Position numbers and translations under genes: made by a program. 39,855 nt of DNA from Bacteroidota bacterium. GTDB lineage: Bacteria; Bacteroidota; Bacteroidia; Chitinophagales; Chitinophagaceae. This document shows positions 1 to 7,440 of this stretch, one piece after another (within the stretch, counting starts at the first letter, position 1; each line of letters begins with the position of its first letter). Under the pieces are notes generated by a model, which did not search any database, was not told the DNA's origin, and was given only the letters and a program-made list of their open reading frames with translations. The DNA lies in NCBI GenBank assembly GCA_025362055.1, contig JANYIM010000126.1:1-39855 (forward strand). The letters run 5' to 3'.

Positions 1-106
1 TAAGGCCGACATAAAATTTGTAACGATTGATAAAAAAGATGAATCGGGTAATGCATCAGGAACAAACGTGATCATTTCATTCCCATCAAATCTGGAAACA
101 ACATAA
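1..106 (+). CDS. C-terminal end of a LytS-like sensor histidine kinase (partial)
   Basis: Only the last 34 codons are present; the reading frame enters from the left edge and stops with TAA at 104-106. The residues GTNVIISFP close to the stop resemble the end of the ATPase domain in LytS/YehU-type histidine kinases, where a G-x-G/N-hydrophobic stretch forms the last strand. The gene lies 25 bases upstream of a LytTR response regulator on the same strand, which is the standard pairing for this kinase type, so a membrane sensor phosphorylating that regulator is the likely role. Everything upstream, including sensor and phosphoacceptor histidine, is outside the window. The assignment rests mostly on context. 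Confidence 0.6.
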   Translation, partial: KADIKFVTIDKKDESGNASGTNVIISFPSNLETT

Positions 107-131
107 TCCGGTAATACTTAAAAGAAAAAGC

Positions 132-875
132 ATGATAAAGATCCTGATTGTAGATGATGAAGCAGCGGCAGGCAATATCTTAAAAGTATTGATAGAAAAA
201 TATATCGCGGTAAAAACGGAGATCCATTACTGTTCTTCCGCCAAATCAGCATTGGAAGAAATGCGCACATTTAATCCCACACTGGTGATGCTCGATATTG
301 AAATGCCCAATATGAATGGCTTTGATTTTTTAAATATGGCAAGCGACAGCAGTTTTGATGTGATCTTTACCACTGCCTACGACAAGTACGCTATTAAAGC
401 CATTCGTTTTAGCGCATTGGATTATTTACTGAAGCCGGTGGATATTCTGGAATTACAAAATGCCATCAACCGGCATATCATTAAACAACAGAACCAGAAC
501 CAACAACTGCTGGTTTCAAACCTTATATCTAACCTTCAACAAAAAGACCCGAATCATTTCAAATTAGCATTGTCTACGAGTGAAGGTGTTTTCTTTTATG
601 ATCCTTCAGAGATTTTATATTGCGAGGGAGAGAACAATTATACCCGGTTCACTTTTACCAAAAATAAACCGATGCTGGTATCAAAAACTTTAGGAGAGTA
701 TGAAGATCTTTTGGGGGAACAAGGTTTTTTACGCATCCATAAATCATACCTGGTAAATATTAAATACGTCTCAAAAGTTGACCGTGAGGGTAGTCTGATG
801 ATGAGCGACGGTAAACAATTAGCTATCTCCAAACGGCGCAAAGAAATAGTAATGACAACCCTGAGACAGCATTGA
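132..875 (+). CDS. LytTR-family response regulator
   Basis: A 247-residue cytoplasmic transcription regulator. Residues 1-120 are a receiver domain: the acidic pair is in LIVDDE near residue 9, the phosphoacceptor is D55 in VMLDIEMP, the conserved Thr is in FTTAYD, and the Lys is in LLKPVD. Residues of about 140-245 are a LytTR DNA-binding domain, recognised by EILYCEGENNYTRF and FLRIHKSYLVNI. Regulators of this kind bind direct repeats through a beta-strand domain instead of a helix-turn-helix. It follows a LytS-like kinase at 25 bases and is probably cotranscribed with it; the pair is closed by the terminator at 1004-1031. The target genes cannot be told from the sequence. Confidence 0.93.
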   Translation: MIKILIVDDEAAAGNILKVLIEKYIAVKTEIHYCSSAKSALEEMRTFNPTLVMLDIEMPNMNGFDFLNMASDSSFDVIFTTAYDKYAIKAIRFSALDYLLKPVDILELQNAINRHIIKQQNQNQQLLVSNLISNLQQKDPNHFKLALSTSEGVFFYDPSEILYCEGENNYTRFTFTKNKPMLVSKTLGEYEDLLGEQGFLRIHKSYLVNIKYVSKVDREGSLMMSDGKQLAISKRRKEIVMTTLRQH

Positions 876-1003
876 TCAAAATATCTACAATAGTGGTTGC
901 TGTATATGCTTTTGTGCAGCAAGAAAAATTAGGGAAGACTCCTTAGATGCCCGAAGAATTGATAAAGGCTGCAAAACATTGTATGATTGAAGGGGTATGA
1001 TCT

Positions 1004-1031
1004 AAAAAGGGGCGGCATCTACCCCTTTTTT
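1004..1031 (+). terminator. Rho-independent terminator after the LytTR regulator
   Basis: AAAAAGGGG at 1004-1012 pairs with CCCCTTTTT at 1022-1030 around a nine-base loop, and the 3' arm runs into a stretch of T. The A/T flanks make it able to work in either direction, but only the plus-strand kinase/regulator pair ends here. Between the regulator stop and this hairpin (876-1003) I see only a chance reading frame of 17 codons at 948. Confidence 0.85.
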
Positions 1032-1126
1032 CGTTTAACATTATTTTAAGAGCAGAAACATAAAATTTTTTTCTTTCCTGCGTTCCATCATCGCCCCACT
1101 TCTACATAACTCTAAATTGCTCAACC

Positions 1127-2485
1127 ATGCCAACTCAACGAGCCGCATTCTTATGCGCATCAGCGATCTTATGTATTTTATTTTCCTGTAACACCAAAAG
1201 CGGCAGCACCAATACCGCAAACAATGTTGCCTTATCCAAAACTTATGACACCGTAAATGTTTTACCCGATGAACGGGTAAATATCAATACTTACAATACC
1301 GCTTTTATTGACCAGGCAACACAACACTTTACTGCAGGTACGCAAAAGATCTCACTGATCACTGCAAGAAAAGGATTGAAGCTTACGATAGACCCGTCCG
1401 TTCTTGAAAAAGCCGACGGTTCACCGGTTAACGGGAAGATCAATGTAAGCATCATTGAACTGACCAACAGCGACGACCTGTTCAGAAGTAATGCGGCCAC
1501 AGTAAGTAATGGCAGGTTATTGTCTTCAGGGGGAAGTTATTTTATAGGGATGGAAAGTAATGGGCAAGAGTTGAGGATAAAGCATGGAAAAACATTGCAG
1601 GTAGATTTTCCGGTACTAAAAAAGGATGAGATGGAGCTGTTTTACGGAGAACGTGATACAGCAAACAGCATGAACTGGAGAAAAGCCGGAATGCCCTTGG
1701 AGCAACAGTTTGAAACGATCAGTTTTACAGACAGCAACCGGAATGATATGGACGTGATGCCAAGAATGTTACTTGAAATAAAGAAATACCAAAAATACCG
1801 GTCACTGAATGATGAGGTGTATTATTATAAGAACAAAATGACGCTCCGGGAGTTAATAGATACATTGAATAAAGGAACTGTAAAAGTTTTCATCGATAGT
1901 ATTTATAACTGGCCCAGGCTCAAAGATCCCAACATAAAACAGGATACAAATTTCCTGCTTACGCAATACGGACCAAAATATTTACTGAGTTTAAGAACAT
2001 ACCGGTCAAGCCTGGCCGAAAAAGCGGCACTAGAAAAAAACAAGGCATTGCAGGAATGCGCACTTGAAAGCTGGCATCCAACTTCAATCGCCGGGCAACT
2101 GCAAAAATATTATGCACCTTCCGGCATATTAAAACTTGGCTGGGTAAATTGTGATTGGTACTATAGATTCAAGGAGAGAACTGATGTTGACCTGGATATC
2201 CCTATCACCATGAATAATAGCCGCATTGAATATTTTCTTATCTACCGGTCTTTCAACGGCCTGATAAATAACAGGATAGATTTTAAGCAAGACGTAAAGG
2301 TTGTATTAAAAGACCTGCCTGTTGGTGAATCAATAACATTGGTTGCCTTTACAAAGAACAAGGGTGTTATTTACCAGGGCAAAGAGGCATTCATTGTTGA
2401 AAAGAATAAAACGATACCTGTTGGTTTTAAAACCATATCGAAAGAAGAATTAAGTAAGATATTCCGGAATAATGTGAGGGCCTGA
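1127..2485 (+). CDS. Lipoprotein of unknown function, 452 residues
   Basis: The N-terminus is a lipoprotein signal peptide: hydrophobic residues 7-20 followed by LFSC with the lipidated cysteine near residue 21, then a Ser/Thr/Asn-rich linker. The protein should therefore sit in the outer or inner membrane facing the periplasm or the surface. Residues of about 70-160 contain a beta-rich segment (ISLITARKGLKLTIDP, GSPVNGKINVSIIEL, LLSSGGSYFIGM, VDFP) of a kind that recurs in large Bacteroidota surface proteins, but I cannot name a family for the whole chain. No catalytic motif is visible. It stands alone on the plus strand and ends 4 bases from the convergent stop of ribonuclease G. Confidence 0.75.
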   Translation: MPTQRAAFLCASAILCILFSCNTKSGSTNTANNVALSKTYDTVNVLPDERVNINTYNTAFIDQATQHFTAGTQKISLITARKGLKLTIDPSVLEKADGSPVNGKINVSIIELTNSDDLFRSNAATVSNGRLLSSGGSYFIGMESNGQELRIKHGKTLQVDFPVLKKDEMELFYGERDTANSMNWRKAGMPLEQQFETISFTDSNRNDMDVMPRMLLEIKKYQKYRSLNDEVYYYKNKMTLRELIDTLNKGTVKVFIDSIYNWPRLKDPNIKQDTNFLLTQYGPKYLLSLRTYRSSLAEKAALEKNKALQECALESWHPTSIAGQLQKYYAPSGILKLGWVNCDWYYRFKERTDVDLDIPITMNNSRIEYFLIYRSFNGLINNRIDFKQDVKVVLKDLPVGESITLVAFTKNKGVIYQGKEAFIVEKNKTIPVGFKTISKEELSKIFRNNVRA

Positions 2486-2489
2486 CCTG

Positions 2490-4040
2490 TTATAGCTTTA
2501 TCTCTTCATCACTGTCGTCAAAAAAATGAAACTCCGTGAGGTGATAAGTTGAATTGGATTTTAATTTGATCTTTTGCTTGTACTTACGGCGCCATTTGGA
2601 AAGCTTGGAAAAGAATATTCCCTTGGTGAGGTATGCATATAAGATGGGATGCATCTCAACCGTAAGCCCTTTATGCTTTTGCATGATAAGGTAGCTGAGG
2701 TTCTTTTCTATCTCATCTTCTAAAATAAGGGTGGAAGATATTTTTCCGGTGCCATTACAACTTGGACAGATCTCGCTGGTATTGATATTCATCTCCGGCT
2801 TCATACGCTGCCGGGTGATTTGCATTATACCAAATTTACTGATCGGCAATACTGCGTGCTTTGCACGGTCGGGGCGCATGAACTGGTCCATTGCATCGGC
2901 CAGCTTCTTCTTGTTCTCCATCAACTTCATGTCAATGAAATCAACCACGATGATACCACCCAGGTCCCTCAGCCGCAATTGCCTTGCTATCTCTTCAGCC
3001 GCTTCCAGGTTGGTTTCCAGGGCATTTTGTTCCTGGTTATTGCTTACACTCTTGTAACCGCTGTTCACATCAATCACATGCAATGCTTCGGTATGCTCTA
3101 CAATTAAATAAGCGCCACTGGGAAGGTTAACCGTTTTTCCAAAAGCTGCTTTCACCTGTTTGGTAATGCCAAAACTGTCGAATATCGGTGAACCGTTATT
3201 ATAAAAAGAAACGATCTCGGTCTTATCTGGGGCAATACGCTGGATATATACCTTGGTATCGCTGAATATATTTTTATCATTCACCACGATACGGTTAAAA
3301 TCTTCGTTTAACAGGTCCCGTAAGATACTGGTGGTCTTGCCTTGTTCACTCAATATCTTTGCAGGAGGCACAGCGCCTTTTAGATTGGTTTGTATCGTCT
3401 TCCAGGTAGCTACTAAACTTAAAAGGTCTTCGTGCAGCTCTGCCGTGTGTTTTCCTTCTGCGGCTGTTCTTACAATTACACCCAAATTCTTTGGCTTGAT
3501 GGCTTCAATGATCTTATGCAAACGTTTCCTTTCTTCAGAAGAATGGATCTTACGTGAAATGGCAATGATGTCATTGAAAGGGGTAACAACAACAAATCTT
3601 CCGGGAAGAGAAAGTTCACAACTTAAACGGGGGCCTTTGGCTGCAATGGGTTCTTTTAATATCTGTACCAAAACATTGGGACGGCCATTTAGTACTTCGG
3701 CGATCTTTCCTGTTTTTACGATCTCAGGCTCTACCCTGAACTTTGAAAAATCGGCACCATTCTCACTCTTATCATTGATGGCTTCGGTAGTGAATTTTAA
3801 GATGGAACGAACATAAGGGCTAAGGTCGGTATAGTGAAGAAATGCATCCTTTTCGAAGCCTACATCTATGAAAGCGGCATTGAGGCCGGGTATTAATTTT
3901 TTGACCTTGCCAAGGTACAGGTCTCCTACGCCGAAACTGGCATCAGCTTTTTCGCTATGCAGCTCCACCAGTTTTTTATCTTCCAACAGGGCAATCTCAA
4001 CCCCCTGCGGCGCAGCATTTATAATAAGTTCCTTGGTCAA
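2490..4040 (-). CDS. rng: Ribonuclease G (Rne/Rng family)
   Basis: A 516-residue endoribonuclease that cuts single-stranded RNA, in rRNA maturation and mRNA turnover. The S1 RNA-binding domain is at about residues 37-130 (GDLYLGKVKKLIPGLNAAFIDVG). The catalytic domain carries the acidic metal ligands in VIDVNSG and IVVDFIDM, and the Zn-link cysteines are in CPSCNGTGKI near residue 430. At 516 residues it is the short RNase G form without the long RNase E degradosome tail. The start is a TTG at 4038-4040: the frame upstream meets a TGA with no ATG, and the start MTKELIINA fits the family. The order HU gene, TPR gene, small basic gene, rng on one strand suggests a loose unit linked to RNA and nucleoid functions. 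Confidence 0.95.
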   Translation of the reverse strand: MTKELIINAAPQGVEIALLEDKKLVELHSEKADASFGVGDLYLGKVKKLIPGLNAAFIDVGFEKDAFLHYTDLSPYVRSILKFTTEAINDKSENGADFSKFRVEPEIVKTGKIAEVLNGRPNVLVQILKEPIAAKGPRLSCELSLPGRFVVVTPFNDIIAISRKIHSSEERKRLHKIIEAIKPKNLGVIVRTAAEGKHTAELHEDLLSLVATWKTIQTNLKGAVPPAKILSEQGKTTSILRDLLNEDFNRIVVNDKNIFSDTKVYIQRIAPDKTEIVSFYNNGSPIFDSFGITKQVKAAFGKTVNLPSGAYLIVEHTEALHVIDVNSGYKSVSNNQEQNALETNLEAAEEIARQLRLRDLGGIIVVDFIDMKLMENKKKLADAMDQFMRPDRAKHAVLPISKFGIMQITRQRMKPEMNINTSEICPSCNGTGKISSTLILEDEIEKNLSYLIMQKHKGLTVEMHPILYAYLTKGIFFSKLSKWRRKYKQKIKLKSNSTYHLTEFHFFDDSDEEIKL

Positions 4041-4175
4041 GCGTAAATTTTTTGTAAGACCATTACATCATGGAAGGAAACATACCGGCACGCATCACTG
4101 GTCTTATGGCAAGCAGTTATGAATGCAGATAAATATTACCGGGATGAGGATTCCCGGCTCCGGTAAGAAAAAATG

Positions 4176-4265
4176 TTATTTCTTCTTATGACGGTTCTTT
4201 CTTAAACGTTTTTTACGCTTGTGAGTAGCTATTTTATGACGTTTTCTTTTTTTACCACAAGGCAT
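4176..4265 (-). CDS. 29-residue basic protein, COX24/AURKAIP1-like (possible ribosomal protein)
   Basis: An ATG at 4263-4265 opens a 29-codon frame ending in TAA at 4176-4178. The product begins MPCGKKRKRHK and ends in LRKNRHKKK; about two thirds of the residues are Lys, Arg or His and there is no acidic residue. Very similar tiny proteins occur throughout Bacteroidota and are annotated as AURKAIP1/COX24-domain proteins, related to mitochondrial mS38 and mycobacterial bS22, which sit on the small ribosomal subunit near the decoding site. That relationship is from memory of the family; the composition and the reading frame are seen directly. It lies between a TPR gene and rng on the same strand. 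The gene is short enough to be missed by most gene finders. Confidence 0.8.
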   Translation of the reverse strand: MPCGKKRKRHKIATHKRKKRLRKNRHKKK

Positions 4266-4362
4266 ATCTAGTCTTTTTTGTGTTTAAAATAATTTTTTTA
4301 AAATATGTGAACCGGTCTTATCCGGCTGGTATTCATTTTTAAAACCAGTGTTTGATACCGGC

Positions 4363-5208
4363 CTATTGTAATAATTTTATCCGTTCATCCACCTCTTTGC
4401 TGTAATCCGGGTTATCTGTCAGGCGCTTACTTAGCTGATACCACTTGATCGCTTCCGGCTTATCGCCCTTTGCTGCATAAGTGTCGGCTAAAAAGGCAAT
4501 CGCTTCCAGGTTACCCGGCTCGGCGCTTATTACCTTTTGTAAACGGTCAATCGCCTTGTCATATTGCCCTGAAACATAACCGCCAACGCCCAAAACCAAC
4601 TGCGCCTTCATGTTAGTGGAATCTCTGCGAACCACTTCCAGGAGTTGCTGGATACCTTTCATGGTTTCCTGAGGCCCTCCCGATCTTCCCTTTCCAAACA
4701 CGTAACAACTGCCCAGTCCAACCTTCAGGTCATCATTAGCAGGGTTAAGCTCAATTGCCTTCTCAAATAACGTTATTGCAAGATCTGTTTTCCAGTTAAG
4801 TTTGGCCTCGTCGGGTTCTCCCCTGAGGTTGGTCAAAATTAATTGGGCAGCAAAGGTGAGGTTTTTTTCTGACTTATCCAATTTAGCTGCTTCCGATAAA
4901 TACCAGGCATAGGGTTCAAAGGCATGAATGCTGTCTTTCCAGAAGTTAGCCAGCTGTGTATTGGCTTCAATTTGCTGTGCGGAAACATCGCCCCGGGTAA
5001 CACTGTTCTCTAATTTACCAAGGGTTAACACCTGTGAAGGAGTGAGTTGCTGTTTTGCATCTTCAATGAATTGTTGGATATTAAAGGTCTTGCCTGCAAC
5101 AGGCATAGGTACGACTGCCTTGCTTTTGGTAGCAACAGTTCGTCCAAAAAAGAAAAGGGAGGCCACTATGACCAGTGCGCCTGCAGTAAGTATCAATTGT
5201 TTCTTCAC
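4363..5208 (-). CDS. Membrane-anchored tetratricopeptide repeat protein
   Basis: A 281-residue protein with an N-terminal transmembrane or uncleaved signal segment (residues 5-25, LILTAGALVIVASLFFFG) and the rest probably periplasmic. TPR-type helical pairs are visible from about residue 130 to 270: ALTLFEKAIELNP, AQLVLGVGGYVSGQYDKAIDRLQKVISAEP, AIAFLADTYAAKGDKPEAIKWYQL. Such repeats bind other proteins; no enzyme motif is present. The start is a GTG at 5206-5208 (GTG AAG AAA CAA), since no ATG precedes the hydrophobic segment in frame. It follows the HU gene by 48 bases on the same strand and is likely cotranscribed with it. Confidence 0.8.
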   Translation of the reverse strand: MKKQLILTAGALVIVASLFFFGRTVATKSKAVVPMPVAGKTFNIQQFIEDAKQQLTPSQVLTLGKLENSVTRGDVSAQQIEANTQLANFWKDSIHAFEPYAWYLSEAAKLDKSEKNLTFAAQLILTNLRGEPDEAKLNWKTDLAITLFEKAIELNPANDDLKVGLGSCYVFGKGRSGGPQETMKGIQQLLEVVRRDSTNMKAQLVLGVGGYVSGQYDKAIDRLQKVISAEPGNLEAIAFLADTYAAKGDKPEAIKWYQLSKRLTDNPDYSKEVDERIKLLQ

Positions 5209-5256
5209 CTGGTAAATTTAACCCTGCTGATGAGTAGCGGGGCCGGCAAAGTTACG

Positions 5257-5580
5257 TTAGTCTTCGCTTTCATCGTCTTTTTCTGAACTCTCTTTAACGT
5301 TTTTTGAAGTTTTTATTTCCAGCATAAACTCTTTGGCGGGCTTAAAGGCCGGGATAAAGTGCTCCGGGATTTCAACTGCAACATTTTTCTTAATATTACG
5401 CCCAATCTTTGCAGCTCTTTTTTTGGTAATGAAACTACCAAACCCACGTATGTAAATGTTTTCGCCGGAAGCCAATGAATTTTTTACTGCTTTAAACATG
5501 GTCTCCAGTGTTACCAGCACATCTACTTTAGGTATGCCGGTTTTATCTGAAATTTGAGTAATGAGGTCGGCTTTTCTCAT
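5257..5580 (-). CDS. HU/IHF-family DNA-binding protein
   Basis: A 107-residue nucleoid protein that bends DNA as a dimer. Residues 1-90 match the family from end to end: MRKADLITQISDKTG, the dimer helices, the signature GENIYIRGFGSFITKKRAAKIGRN, and the DNA-contacting arm with a Pro (VAVEIPEHFIPAFKPAKEF). The last 17 residues form a Lys/Ser/Glu/Asp-rich tail (ESSEKDDESED) beyond the usual 90-residue length; acidic tails of this kind are common in Bacteroidota HU variants. It is transcribed away from mutY, and the TTTG/TATATTTC promoter at 5610-5641 lies directly upstream. HU next to the rng and mutY-ssb-gldE-gldD genes is a conserved arrangement in the phylum. Confidence 0.93.
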   Translation of the reverse strand: MRKADLITQISDKTGIPKVDVLVTLETMFKAVKNSLASGENIYIRGFGSFITKKRAAKIGRNIKKNVAVEIPEHFIPAFKPAKEFMLEIKTSKNVKESSEKDDESED

Positions 5581-5609
5581 GTCGTTTAGTTTTTAAATAT
5601 TTGTTATAA

Positions 5610-5641
5610 GAAATATACAACAAAATTGTTGAGATTTCAAA
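5610..5641 (-). promoter_or_regulatory. Probable Bacteroidota-type promoter of the HU gene
   Basis: On the minus strand TTTG (5641-5638) is followed after 20 bases by TATATTTC (5617-5610), one base off the TAnnTTTG consensus for the phylum's primary sigma factor. The expected start of transcription is about 20-30 bases upstream of the ATG. The spacer holds the inverted repeat CAACA-ATTT-TGTTG, which could be an operator or chance in AT-rich DNA. Confidence 0.55.
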
Positions 5642-5788
5642 ACAAGTTGGTGATTATCAAGTACTTTGTAAAAAACTAAAATTAATTCTTTTTCACCAAT
5701 TTGCATGTAATCAATTGATCTTTAACAAAATAGGGGTAAAATAGTTGCTATGGACCGATCTTCTAAATAAATTTCTGATTTTGACCAA

Positions 5789-6853
5789 ATGACAGACCTA
5801 AAAAAATATTTTACCAATTCCCTTTTACGCTGGAATAAAAAAGATAACAAAAGGCCCATGCCATGGAAGGGCGAAAAAGACCCTTATAAAATATGGTTGA
5901 GCGAGATCATTCTTCAACAAACCAGGGTGGAACAGGGTTGGGATTATTACAATCGTTTTGTAGCTGCTTTCCCAACAATACAGCAATTGGCAAAAGCCCC
6001 CGAGACCAAAGTATTTAAGTTGTGGGAGGGCCTTGGGTATTATACACGTTGCAAGAACCTGGTAGCGACTGCTAAATTTATTGCTACAACATGTAAAGGA
6101 AAATTCCCCGATCAATATGATGAGATCTTAAAATTAAAAGGAGTGGGGCCTTATACCGCTGCTGCAATTGCTTCTTTTGCATTTAACCTGCCACATGCTG
6201 TTGTAGATGGGAATGTGTTTAGGGTATTATCCCGGTATTTCGGTATCGGTGAAGCTATTGATAGCACTAGTGGTAAAAGGTCATTTGGCATTTTGGCAAA
6301 TGAATTGCTTGATAAAAAGAACCCCGGTACCTATAACCAGGCATTGATGGATTTTGGTGCCGTGCTTTGTAAACCTCAATCGCCCTTATGCACCAGTTGT
6401 CCGCTGAAAGGTAACTGTGTAGCATATTTGAACGATAGGGTCAATATGCTTCCTGTAAAAGAAAAGCGCATCAGTAAAAAAACCAGGTGGTTCTATTATG
6501 TGATAGCTGAACATAACGGGAAGGTATATGTGCGTAAGCGGGGTATAAAGGATATCTGGGAAAACCTGTATGAATTCATCCTTACAGAAACCACTTCGGT
6601 GATCTCGGCCAAAGAACTAAATGACCTTCCCGCAGCAAAAAAAATATTTGGTAAGAACAAGTTTGAAATAATACAGGTTTCAAAAATTTACCGTCAGCAA
6701 TTGACACACCAAACCATCCACGGGCAATTCATCCGGGTAGCAATAAAAGGCCCCCTGGAAGTGCCGGGGTATGAAGCGGTTTCTGTTAAACAATTAAAAA
6801 AACTACCCTTTCCCAAATTCATAACGGGCTATTTGGCTGAAAACCGGGAATAG
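5789..6853 (+). CDS. mutY: A/G-specific adenine DNA glycosylase MutY
   Basis: A 354-residue base-excision repair enzyme that removes adenine mispaired with 8-oxoguanine. Visible signatures: the catalytic Glu in LSEIILQQTRVEQG near residue 37, the helix-hairpin-helix LKGVGPYTAAAIA, the catalytic Asp in AVVDGNVFRVLSR, and a complete [4Fe-4S] loop CKPQSPLC-TSC-PLKGNC with spacing C-x6-C-x2-C-x5-C. The last 120 residues form the NUDIX-like domain that reads 8-oxoguanine. The length is normal. It is the first gene of mutY-ssb-gldE-gldD, though ssb has its own strong promoter starting inside the 3' intergenic gap. Confidence 0.97.
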   Translation: MTDLKKYFTNSLLRWNKKDNKRPMPWKGEKDPYKIWLSEIILQQTRVEQGWDYYNRFVAAFPTIQQLAKAPETKVFKLWEGLGYYTRCKNLVATAKFIATTCKGKFPDQYDEILKLKGVGPYTAAAIASFAFNLPHAVVDGNVFRVLSRYFGIGEAIDSTSGKRSFGILANELLDKKNPGTYNQALMDFGAVLCKPQSPLCTSCPLKGNCVAYLNDRVNMLPVKEKRISKKTRWFYYVIAEHNGKVYVRKRGIKDIWENLYEFILTETTSVISAKELNDLPAAKKIFGKNKFEIIQVSKIYRQQLTHQTIHGQFIRVAIKGPLEVPGYEAVSVKQLKKLPFPKFITGYLAENRE

Positions 6854-6856
6854 GCA

Positions 6857-6887
6857 TTTGCAAGATAAAAATGTATCTTTAAATTTG
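6857..6887 (+). promoter_or_regulatory. Promoter of ssb, full match to the Bacteroidota consensus
   Basis: TTTG (6857-6860), 19 bases, then TAAATTTG (6880-6887) match both elements of the TTTG-N19-TAnnTTTG consensus exactly. Transcription should start near 6893, giving a leader of about 40 bases before the ssb ATG at 6934. The element begins 4 bases after the mutY stop, so ssb can be expressed independently of mutY. Confidence 0.75.
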
Positions 6888-6933
6888 ATTAAACCCGTAC
6901 GAATCAATAGTACACTGACTTAAAACAAATTTT

Positions 6934-7365
6934 ATGAGAGGCGTAAACAGGGTTATGCTCATTGGTAATTTAGGTAAGGATCCTGATATGCAATTCCTGG
7001 AAGGAAATATTGGCGTGGCAAAATTTTCATTGGCCACCACCGAAACGTATAAGGACAGGAGTGGTAAACTGATCTCCCAAACAGAATGGCATACCGTAGT
7101 GCTTTGGCGGGGCCTGGCTGAACTCGCTCAAAAATATTTGCATAAAGGAAGCCTGGTTTATATTGAAGGCCGACTTAAAACGCGTAGTTGGGAAGACAAG
7201 GAAGGGAATAAAAAATTTGCAACGGAGATCGTAGGAGACAACCTCATCATGCTGGATAAGCGTAGTGATGGCACACATCCTTCTACCGGTATTGAAGGCA
7301 TGGAAGGAATGAGCAGTAACGATATCCCCCCGGCAGATGATGGTACAGAGCGCTTACCCTTTTAA
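6934..7365 (+). CDS. ssb: Single-stranded DNA-binding protein
   Basis: A 143-residue OB-fold protein that coats single-stranded DNA during replication and repair and recruits partners. The N-terminus MRGVNRVMLIGNLGKDPD and the strand WHTVVLWRGLAELAQKYLHKGSLVYIEGRLKTRSWEDKEG are family signatures. After residue 110 comes a short Gly/Ser-rich linker and the partner-binding tip, here DDGTERLPF. The tip keeps the terminal Pro-Phe but has an Arg-Leu in place of the usual run of acidic residues directly before it. It sits between mutY and gldE and has the best promoter match in the window. Confidence 0.97.
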   Translation: MRGVNRVMLIGNLGKDPDMQFLEGNIGVAKFSLATTETYKDRSGKLISQTEWHTVVLWRGLAELAQKYLHKGSLVYIEGRLKTRSWEDKEGNKKFATEIVGDNLIMLDKRSDGTHPSTGIEGMEGMSSNDIPPADDGTERLPF

Positions 7366-7392
7366 TAAAAATGGAACTATCCCGCACCGGGT

Positions 7393-7422
7393 TTTGAACA
7401 GTTTTAGTGCAGGATATATTTT
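7393..7422 (+). promoter_or_regulatory. Possible weak promoter of gldE
   Basis: TTTG (7393-7396), 18 bases, then TATATTTT (7415-7422), which differs from TAnnTTTG in the last base. It lies 18 bases before the TTG start of gldE. Read-through from ssb is an equal alternative. Confidence 0.35.
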
Positions 7423-7440
7423 TAACATAAACTAATTGTT

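Noticed and set aside
638-922. Long minus-strand frame antisense to the LytTR regulator gene
   Set aside because: It is a shadow of the plus-strand gene, with no start context and no family likeness; the same holds for the long antisense frames over rng (3253-3816), the second acyltransferase (21453-21827), DUF3108 (32138-32776) and ftsX (38270-38644).
948-1001. Small plus-strand frame of 17 codons (MPEELIKAAKHCMIEGV) between the LytTR regulator and its terminator
   Set aside because: It is too short to support, has no recognisable likeness, and could be the 3' untranslated part of the regulator mRNA. It was not listed as a gene.
2490-4040. RNase E instead of RNase G
   Set aside because: There is no long C-terminal scaffold region; the 516-residue length and ending after the catalytic and Zn-link parts fit RNase G.
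4266-4362. Hairpin in the gap before the small basic gene (GGTAT/ATACC and CCGG flanks)
   Set aside because: The stem is only five continuous pairs with a loop of over 20 bases and no T-run; it could be chance.
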